Shown one piece after another: positions 1 to 4,356 of a DNA stretch of 5,962 nucleotides; positions within the stretch are counted from its first letter, which is position 1; each line of letters starts with the position of its first letter. The notes beneath the pieces are model-generated. The model ran no database searches and was not told the origin of the DNA. It saw only the letters and a list, made by a program, of their open reading frames with translations. Origin of the DNA: Deltaproteobacteria bacterium (GTDB taxonomy: Bacteria; Myxococcota; Polyangia; Haliangiales; Haliangiaceae); assembly GCA_018262455.1 (NCBI GenBank), contig JAGSPR010000407.1, positions 1 through 5,962 on the forward strand, written 5' to 3'. Both the position numbers and the translations under genes were made by a program.

Positions 1-583
1 CGTAGGCGTCGACCCGCCAGTCGATCGACTCGCCGCTGCCGAGCAGCTCTGGTGCGGTGTAGACCGGGCCGATCGGGATCCCGATCGCGCGCTTGAGCGC
101 TGCGACGCCGAGCTCGGTCAACTTGATCGGCTCGCCTCGCGCGAGCCCACCCTGGGGTAGCAGGAACACCACGTCGGGCCGGACGTCACCGTGGATGATC
201 CCCTCGTCATGGGTCGCCGCGAGGACGTTCGCGAGCTGTCGCCCGATCTCGGCGATCTGGGTGATCGAGAGCCGCCCGGAGGTCTCGATCCGGTGGGCGA
301 GCGTGTCGCCGGCGAGCAGCTCGTGGATCACGTAGCCTCGCCCGGCCGCATCGACCCCGACGTCGAGGATCTTCATCGTCCCGCCGTGCTTGATCTTGCC
401 GACCGTGCGGACCAGCTCGAAGTACTGCTGCGCCGGCGCCGTGTGCGCCGCGACCTGCGGCTGCATGATCTCGATCGCGGCCGGAGCGCCGGTGTCCTTG
501 TGCTCGCCGGCGAAGACATCCGCGATCGCACTCGTTCCGAGCTGCGAGACGATCCGGTATTCGCCGACGAGCTCTCCGATCAA
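1..583 (-). CDS. Hanks-type kinase-fold protein with degenerate active site (predicted pseudokinase), 3' end outside window
   Basis: The visible 194 residues form the N-lobe and first half of the C-lobe of a bacterial Ser/Thr kinase fold. An in-frame TAG lies 12 bases upstream of the TTG at 583-581, so TTG is the first usable start. It gives MIGELVGEYRIVSQLG, which resembles the usual opening of myxobacterial kinases. Catalytic motifs are eroded throughout. The Gly loop GxGxxG is GTSAIA (16-21). The VAIK lysine is Glu38 (AAIE). The alpha-C Glu position is probably Leu57, with Glu56 one residue earlier. HRDxKxxN is HGDVRPDV (131-138), keeping Asp133 but losing Arg, Lys and the metal-binding Asn. 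DFG is ELG (157-159). Structural marks remain: APE (177-179) and the alpha-F Asp192. ATP-dependent phosphotransfer is therefore unlikely; a scaffold, allosteric or ligand-binding role is inferred. No strong ribosome-binding site is visible. The reading frame is intact, so it is not called a pseudogene. The C-terminal part, and any membrane or sensor domain, lies beyond the left edge. Confidence 0.85.
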   Translation of the reverse strand, partial: MIGELVGEYRIVSQLGTSAIADVFAGEHKDTGAPAAIEIMQPQVAAHTAPAQQYFELVRTVGKIKHGGTMKILDVGVDAAGRGYVIHELLAGDTLAHRIETSGRLSITQIAEIGRQLANVLAATHDEGIIHGDVRPDVVFLLPQGGLARGEPIKLTELGVAALKRAIGIPIGPVYTAPELLGSGESIDWRVDAY

Positions 584-648
584 AGCGGCGCCAGCCTAAC
601 ACGTGTCCGGCCTGGCCTGACCAGACCACCGGGGCTTCCGGTGCGCTC

Positions 649-674
649 GGTCGGCCGACCTCGCGATGCGCGAG
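649..674. promoter_or_regulatory. Candidate operator: two adjoining perfect inverted repeats
   Basis: A 12-bp perfect palindrome (GGTCGGCCGACC, 649-660) is followed at once by a 6-bp-arm inverted repeat with a 3-nt centre (CTCGCG ATG CGCGAG, 660-674). The pair sits 24-49 bases upstream of the ATG of the PLP enzyme, and its right part covers where a -35 element would lie for the possible -10 at 686-691. That position suits a repressor or activator site. Short GC-rich palindromes also arise by chance in such DNA, so this is tentative. Confidence 0.3.
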
Positions 675-682
675 TGACCCGG

Positions 683-691
683 TGCTATGTT
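683..691 (+). promoter_or_regulatory. Possible extended -10 element giving a near-leaderless transcript
   Basis: TG-C-TATGTT matches the extended -10 form TGn-TATAAT at the TG and at four of six hexamer positions. A transcription start about 7 nt downstream would fall at or beside the A of the ATG at 698. No usable Shine-Dalgarno is present: the only G-run (692-695) lies two bases from the ATG. This agrees with leaderless initiation. No good -35 hexamer is seen at normal spacing, so confidence is low. Confidence 0.25.
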
Positions 692-697
692 GGGGCC

Positions 698-1702
698 ATG
701 GATCTGATCGCCGCGATCGGCAATACCCCGCTGATCGAGCTGAAGCGCGTCTGCGCTGGGTTGCCGGTCAAGGTGTTCATCAAGTGCGAGCACCTCAATC
801 CGGGTGGCAGCATCAAAGACCGAACCGCCCGCGCGATCGTGCTCGACGCCGAGGATCGCGGGCTTCTCGAGCCGGGCGCGACGCTGGTCGAGGGGACCGC
901 TGGTAACACGGGAGTCGGGCTCGCGTTGCTCGCGAGCGCGCGGGGCTATCGCTGCGTGTGCGTGCTCCCCGAGAAGATGGCGGTCGACAAGCGGATCGCG
1001 CTGCGTCAGCTCGGCTCCGAGGTGATGATCACACCGAACGGTCCGCTCACGGCGGCCCACAACTTCCGCAACGTCGCGGCGCGGCTCGCGCAGGAGAACG
1101 GGTGGTTCTTGACCAACCAGTTCCACAACCCGGCCAACATCTCGGCGCACTACGGCACCGCCCGGTTCACCGGCACCGGCGAGGAGATCCTCGCGCAGCT
1201 CGCGCAGCTCGGGCACACGAAGGTCGGCGCGTTCGTCTGCTCGTCGGGCACAGGCGGAACGATCACCGGCGTCGGTAGGCGCATGAAGGAGCATGATCCC
1301 GAGACCCAGGTCGTGCTCGCGGATCCGGTCGGCTCGTCGATCGCGGACTGGATCAACACCGGCACGCTCGGGCCCGATGGCCCGTTCGCCGTCGAGGGGA
1401 TCGGCTCGGGCTCGGTGCCCGGGAACCTGCATCGCGACGTGCTCGACCTCGGCGAGAAGGTCAGCGATGCCGATGCCTTCGCGATGGTCGAGCGCCTCGT
1501 CAAGGAAGAGGGCCTCACCGTCGGCGGCTCGACCGGCGTCAACGTCGTCGCCGCGCTGCGGGTTGCCGCGCGGGGTGGGCTTGCCGGCCCGGTGGTCACG
1601 ATCGCCGCGGACCAGTGGGATCGCTATCGCTCCACCGCCTGGATGAAGTCGTGGATGGACCGCGAGGCCGCGTCGATCTCCGCGCCGCCGCCCGCCAAGT
1701 GA
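698..1702 (+). CDS. PLP-dependent cysteine synthase / cystathionine beta-synthase family enzyme (cysK-like)
   Basis: This 334-residue protein is a fold-type II PLP enzyme. By family it should catalyse beta-replacement on O-acetylserine, or a related serine derivative, with sulfide or another nucleophile to make cysteine or an analogue in the cytoplasm. Visible motifs are GNTPLIEL (8-15), the Schiff-base lysine Lys40 in GGSIKDR, the EGTAGNTG loop (65-72) with Asn70 expected to contact the PLP ring oxygen, the phosphate-binding loop SSGTGGTITG (182-191), the substrate-domain segment VEGIGSGSVPGNL (232-244), and GGSTG (276-280), whose Ser278 should face the pyridine nitrogen. Length is normal for CysK (about 310-345). 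The loop reads TAGNTG where classic CysK has TSGNTG, which places it in a side branch and leaves the substrate open. The ATG at 698 was chosen because the domain begins right there; the upstream extension of the frame is antisense to the pseudokinase gene. It has no C-terminal CBS domains. The family call is firm; the exact substrate is not. Confidence 0.93.
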   Translation: MDLIAAIGNTPLIELKRVCAGLPVKVFIKCEHLNPGGSIKDRTARAIVLDAEDRGLLEPGATLVEGTAGNTGVGLALLASARGYRCVCVLPEKMAVDKRIALRQLGSEVMITPNGPLTAAHNFRNVAARLAQENGWFLTNQFHNPANISAHYGTARFTGTGEEILAQLAQLGHTKVGAFVCSSGTGGTITGVGRRMKEHDPETQVVLADPVGSSIADWINTGTLGPDGPFAVEGIGSGSVPGNLHRDVLDLGEKVSDADAFAMVERLVKEEGLTVGGSTGVNVVAALRVAARGGLAGPVVTIAADQWDRYRSTAWMKSWMDREAASISAPPPAK

Positions 1703-1731
1703 CCACGGCCGAGGCCCCGAGCCAGTCGATC

Positions 1732-1762
1732 GGTTTCGGTCCGCGTCCTCTAGACCGAAACC
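1732..1762. repeat. Perfect 10-bp inverted repeat (hairpin) between the PLP-enzyme and membrane-protein genes
   Basis: GGTTTCGGTC (1732-1741) is exactly matched by GACCGAAACC (1753-1762) across an 11-nt spacer. It begins 30 bases after the stop of the PLP enzyme and ends 46 bases before the ATG of the membrane protein. As RNA it would form a stable stem and could end or attenuate transcription, but no T-run follows, so it is not a classic intrinsic terminator. As DNA it could be a dimeric regulator site for the downstream gene. The sequence alone does not decide between these. Confidence 0.55.
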
Positions 1763-1778
1763 ACCTTGGGCGAGGGGT

Positions 1779-1792
1779 CCCCCTTGCGGGGG
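1779..1792. repeat. Small GC hairpin upstream of the membrane-protein start
   Basis: CCCCC (1779-1783), loop TTGC, GGGGG (1788-1792) can pair as a short G:C stem ending 16 bases before the ATG at 1809. It lies in the untranslated leader if transcription starts upstream, and there is no convincing Shine-Dalgarno after it. It could affect ribosome access, but a 5-bp stem is weak evidence in GC-rich DNA. Confidence 0.2.
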
Positions 1793-1808
1793 TCACAGAG
1801 CGCGTGCC

Positions 1809-2786
1809 ATGACCCGCCGGACCGCACTGACAATCCGGATCACGGCGATCCTCGCGATCGCGGCCGGGCTGTGGTTCTTCGTCCGTCACCTCGATTTCGA
1901 GGCGCTCGGCAGGGCCCTCCGCTCGGCGCAGCTGTGGCCGATCGCGCTCGCGGCCGTGCTGAACTTCGTCGTCCTGTTCGGCAAGGCGGCGAGCTGGCGC
2001 ATCATGTTCTCGCCGCGTTACGTCGTGCCGGTGATGCGGCTGTTCCGCTACACGATCGTGGCGTTCGCGGGCTCGGCGATCGCACCGGCCCGCGCCGGCG
2101 AGGTCATCCGCGTGCTCGCGCTCAAGCGTCGCGACGGCGTGCCCGGTTCGGCCACGGTCGCCGTGGCGCTCGCCGAGAAGCTGCTCGATGCGCTCTCGAT
2201 GTTGATCCTGGTCGCGCCGCTGCCCTGGATCCTGCCAGGGCTGCCGACCTGGGTGGCGACCGCGATCACGCTCGCGTCGGCGATCACGATCGGGCTGCTC
2301 GTCGGCTTCTGGTTCGCCGTCGGCCGGATCGACGAGACCAAGACCGGCGTGATCCGGCGGCTGATCGCCGGCATGCACGTGCTGCGAAGCGCGCGCCGCT
2401 TGTTCACCGCGCTCGGTGTGCTGACGCTCGTCTGGCTGGCCGATCTCGGGATGGTGACGCTGTCGCTCTACGCGGTGGGCATCGATCTGCCGATCGCCGG
2501 CGGCCTGCTGATCCTGTTCACGCTGAACCTCACGATCATGATCCCGTCGACGCCCGCCCAGGTCGGAGCGCTCGAGGTCGGAGCGCTCGCGGCGCTCGAT
2601 CTGTTGCACGTCTCGCACGAGCCCGCACTCGCGTTCGCCCTGCTCTATCACGCGCTCCAGGTCATCCCGATCGTCACCGTGGGCCTCATCCTCGAGCTCC
2701 GCCTGGTGCTCGGCCGCGTCCAGCGCAAGCCCGGAGAGCCGCGCGAGGTCACCGAGACCAACGACGATCCCGCCGTGCTGCCCTGA
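1809..2786 (+). CDS. Lysylphosphatidylglycerol synthase transmembrane-domain / UPF0104 family membrane protein
   Basis: A 325-residue polytopic inner-membrane protein. Hydrophobic segments begin at about residues 8-28 and 42-60, continue through 78-92 and a long hydrophobic block around 125-180, and finish with several spans between about 205 and 305. Two family signatures are visible: PARAGEVIRVLALKR (93-107), with the polar P-x-R-x-G-E-x-x-R pattern, and PSTPAQVGALEVG (246-258), matching the P-x-x-P-x-x-x-G-x-x-E pattern. These occur in the membrane domain of MprF and in stand-alone LPG_synthase_TM proteins (older name UPF0104), which are linked to lipid flipping or envelope lipid and glycan steps. 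There is no soluble aminoacyl-transfer (GNAT-like) domain as in full MprF, so lysyl transfer is not expected and the substrate is unknown. The start is the first in-frame ATG after the intergenic hairpins. It lies 106 bp from the PLP-enzyme gene, so it may have its own promoter. Its stop abuts the stop of the converging GNAT gene. Confidence 0.85.
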   Translation: MTRRTALTIRITAILAIAAGLWFFVRHLDFEALGRALRSAQLWPIALAAVLNFVVLFGKAASWRIMFSPRYVVPVMRLFRYTIVAFAGSAIAPARAGEVIRVLALKRRDGVPGSATVAVALAEKLLDALSMLILVAPLPWILPGLPTWVATAITLASAITIGLLVGFWFAVGRIDETKTGVIRRLIAGMHVLRSARRLFTALGVLTLVWLADLGMVTLSLYAVGIDLPIAGGLLILFTLNLTIMIPSTPAQVGALEVGALAALDLLHVSHEPALAFALLYHALQVIPIVTVGLILELRLVLGRVQRKPGEPREVTETNDDPAVLP

Positions 2787-2789
2787 TCA
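2784..2789. other. Shared palindrome TGATCA carrying the stop codons of two converging genes
   Basis: TGA at 2784-2786 ends the plus-strand membrane-protein gene, and TCA at 2787-2789 is the TGA stop of the minus-strand GNAT gene. The two coding regions touch with no base between them, so there is no room for a terminator between the genes and the two transcripts probably overlap at their 3' ends. Confidence 0.9.
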
Positions 2790-3323
2790 CGGTTTCGGCG
2801 CGGCGATCCGGTACAGCCAGTGCGGCCGCAGACGATGACCCACGGGGACCATCGGATGCTCGAAGTCCGCGGCCGGATCGCGCGTCATCCCGAGCCGACC
2901 CATCACGCGTTGTGATCGCAGGTTCATCGGCACGACGAACGCGACGATCTCGTCGAGCCCGAGCCTGTCGAAGCCCCAGTCGATCGCCGCACGCCCGGCC
3001 TCGGTCGCCAGGCCCAGCCCCCAGTAGGGCCGCGCCAGCCGCCAGCCGACCTCGACGACCGGCATGAACCCGGGGCGCGCGATGCCGGTGAACCCCACGA
3101 ACTCCGCGATCCCGGGCGCCTCGAGCGCCCAGTAGCCGAAGCCCTCGCGCGCGAAGTGCGCGCGGATCCGCGCGATCACGGCGTCGGCTTGCGCGCGGAT
3201 GAGCACCGACGGGTAGTGCTCCATCACCGCGGGATCCGCGCTCATCGCGGCGAACGGGGCGGCGTCGCTGTCGCGCCAGGGCCGGAGCACGAGGCGCTCG
3301 GTGCGAAGCGTCCGCGAGCTCAT
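2787..3323 (-). CDS. GNAT family N-acetyltransferase (RimJ/RimL type)
   Basis: At 178 residues it has the normal length of a single-domain GNAT enzyme, which moves an acetyl group from acetyl-CoA to an amine in the cytoplasm. It opens with the typical strand TERLVLRPWRDSD (8-20). The acetyl-CoA binding motif A spans about 91-109, with R98-PYWGLGLA-T107 forming the pyrophosphate loop. Motif B follows, with Asn134, Ser137 and the RLGM end (143-146) typical of the RimJ/RimL group. The target could be a protein N-terminus, an amino acid or a small amine; the sequence does not say. The ATG at 3323 lies 2 bases after the stop of the upstream TPR/PEGA-like gene and lacks a clear Shine-Dalgarno, so translation is probably coupled to that gene. 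It is likely the last gene of the kinase operon. Confidence 0.88.
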   Translation of the reverse strand: MSSRTLRTERLVLRPWRDSDAAPFAAMSADPAVMEHYPSVLIRAQADAVIARIRAHFAREGFGYWALEAPGIAEFVGFTGIARPGFMPVVEVGWRLARPYWGLGLATEAGRAAIDWGFDRLGLDEIVAFVVPMNLRSQRVMGRLGMTRDPAADFEHPMVPVGHRLRPHWLYRIAAPKP

Positions 3324-3325
3324 GG

Positions 3326-4294
3326 TCAGAACGTGCCGCGAACCGCGAGCCCGACGCTGTTGCCGGTCAGCGTCGGCGCTACGCGCATGCGATCGCGCGG
3401 CGCCATGAAGTAGATCGCGGCCGAGCCCGCGAGCAGCGCGCCAGAACCGATCGCGAACACGGTCCCGACATCGGCAAGCTTCTGCGCATCCGCGATCTTC
3501 CTGTCACCATCGGCGTCGCACGTGATCCCACCCGCCACGTGCATGCAGCTCGGCCCATCGGCCGTCGTGTTGTAGCGACTGCGCCCCTCGAGCGAGAACA
3601 CCATGCCCGCGATCGCGGTCACAACGCTGCCTGCGCCCAGTCCCCACGCGAGGTGGACCCGGCTACGGCGGCGGCTCAGCCGGGGGCTCTCCGCGGTCGC
3701 CGGCATCTCGCCGAACCCGGGCACGTCGATCGTCACGGTGGCGCCGGCGGCGCCGTTCACCGTGATCGCGAACCGCGGATGACCTGGCACCGTCGCCACG
3801 ACGTCGATCGGACCTGGATCGGTGTGGTCGCGGATCTCGGCGGTGGGCGTGACCTCATGATTGGCGATCGTGATCGCGAGGCCGAGCGTCAACGGTCGCG
3901 CGACCCTCACCACGACCGTGGTCATCCGCGCCTCGACTGCTGCGGCGCGCGCGCGCGCGAACGCGGTGCGCTTGGCATCCGAGGTGCGCGCGGACGCGGC
4001 GGCTGCCGCGATGAACAGCTGCCATGACTCGCGGAGGTGCCCGAGCTTCTCGTGACAGTCGGCGAGGTTGAGCTCGGTTCCGACGGTGTAGTCGAGCTTG
4101 AGGCTGCGCGCGAACTGATCGCAGGCCTGCTGATACTGGCCGGCCTTGGCCAGCGCACGCCCTTGCTCGAACAGCCGATCCGCCTCGGTCGTGCCAGCGG
4201 GCTGGGCGCCCGCCGGTTGAGCGCCCGCGGGTGCAGCCAGGACGAGCACCGTGAATACACAGACGATCCGCAACACGACGACGGCGATCGTCAC
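3326..4294 (-). CDS. Secreted TPR and PEGA-like domain protein with two C-terminal membrane segments
   Basis: This 322-residue protein has an architecture common next to kinases in myxobacteria. Residues 1-25 form a signal peptide (hydrophobic core about 4-21, AGA|Q cleavage). Residues 38-105 look like two TPR-type helical hairpins (ADRLFEQGRALAKAGQY and following). An Ala/Arg-rich helix reaches about 123. Residues 124-190 resemble a PEGA-type beta domain, though the usual DG turn is not obvious. Hydrophobic segments at about 215-235 and 277-297 flank a loop with Cys250 and Cys259. The C-terminus SVGLAVRGTF resembles the terminal strand common in these proteins. It is likely an envelope protein that binds protein or cell-wall ligands; no enzyme motif is visible. 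The start is GTG at 4294: it gives a complete signal peptide, while any longer form would run into the kinase gene. GTG at 4276 is a possible alternative. No strong ribosome-binding site is seen. It lies 62 bp after the kinase stop and 2 bp before the GNAT gene. Confidence 0.75.
   Translation of the reverse strand: MTIAVVVLRIVCVFTVLVLAAPAGAQPAGAQPAGTTEADRLFEQGRALAKAGQYQQACDQFARSLKLDYTVGTELNLADCHEKLGHLRESWQLFIAAAAASARTSDAKRTAFARARAAAVEARMTTVVVRVARPLTLGLAITIANHEVTPTAEIRDHTDPGPIDVVATVPGHPRFAITVNGAAGATVTIDVPGFGEMPATAESPRLSRRRSRVHLAWGLGAGSVVTAIAGMVFSLEGRSRYNTTADGPSCMHVAGGITCDADGDRKIADAQKLADVGTVFAIGSGALLAGSAAIYFMAPRDRMRVAPTLTGNSVGLAVRGTF
3945..3959. repeat. Alternating GC dinucleotide run, 15 bases
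   Basis: An uninterrupted (GC)7G run lies inside the TPR/PEGA-like gene and encodes part of the Ala/Arg helix before the beta domain. Such runs are prone to slippage and can adopt Z-form DNA. The frame is intact here. Confidence 0.85.
4193..4231 (-). repeat. Tandem 15-bp repeat encoding PAGAQ at the signal-peptide cleavage site
   Basis: Residues 22-34 of the TPR/PEGA-like protein read PAGAQ-PAGAQ-PAG. These come from two full 15-bp units (4231-4217 and 4216-4202) and a partial third (4201-4193). The copies differ at synonymous third positions, so the duplication is not recent. Each full unit carries an AGA|Q signal-peptidase I site. Confidence 0.8.
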
Positions 4295-4356
4295 GCAATT
4301 CGGCTCGTGGGACAACCCCTGGCCGTGAAGACCGTGACGATGACCGCGCCGCACGC

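Larger units (their letters stand above)
584..697. promoter_or_regulatory. Divergent intergenic region with several inverted repeats
   Basis: These 114 bp separate the starts of the pseudokinase gene (leftward) and the cysteine-synthase-like gene (rightward), so they must hold the promoters of both unless one lies within a neighbouring gene. Four dyads are visible: ACACGTGT (599-606); CACCGG, a 5-nt spacer, then CCGGTG (627-643); the 12-bp perfect palindrome GGTCGGCCGACC (649-660); and CTCGCG-ATG-CGCGAG (660-674), which shares one base with the previous palindrome. No clear -35 box was found for either direction. The role as a regulatory region follows from gene arrangement; binding by any particular regulator is not shown. 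Confidence 0.5.

Noticed and set aside
207..629. Minus-strand 140-residue open frame overlapping the pseudokinase
   Set aside because: It is Arg-rich shadow sequence. The other minus-strand frame gives a clear kinase-fold protein in the same DNA.
191..697. N-terminal extension of the cysteine-synthase-like frame back to a GTG at 191
   Set aside because: The extra residues are Arg/Asp/Leu-rich without family similarity, and they are antisense to the pseudokinase coding region. The conserved domain starts right at the ATG at 698.
596..1432. Minus-strand 278-residue open frame opposite the PLP enzyme
   Set aside because: Arg/Asp/Glu/Ala-rich composition typical of an antisense frame in GC-rich coding DNA, with no domain, and the sense protein is a firm family match.
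1596..2651. Minus-strand 351-residue open frame opposite the membrane-protein gene
   Set aside because: Extremely rich in Arg, Asp, Glu, Gln and His without any motif, as expected for the complement of a hydrophobic membrane protein.
2773..2792. CCGTG / CACGG inverted repeat around the converging stops as a bidirectional terminator
   Set aside because: Only a 5-bp stem with a 10-nt loop and no T-run on either strand; too weak to call.
1766..3067. Plus-strand 433-residue frame across the membrane-protein and GNAT genes
   Set aside because: It is Arg/Ala/Asp-rich shadow sequence spanning two well-supported genes in other frames.
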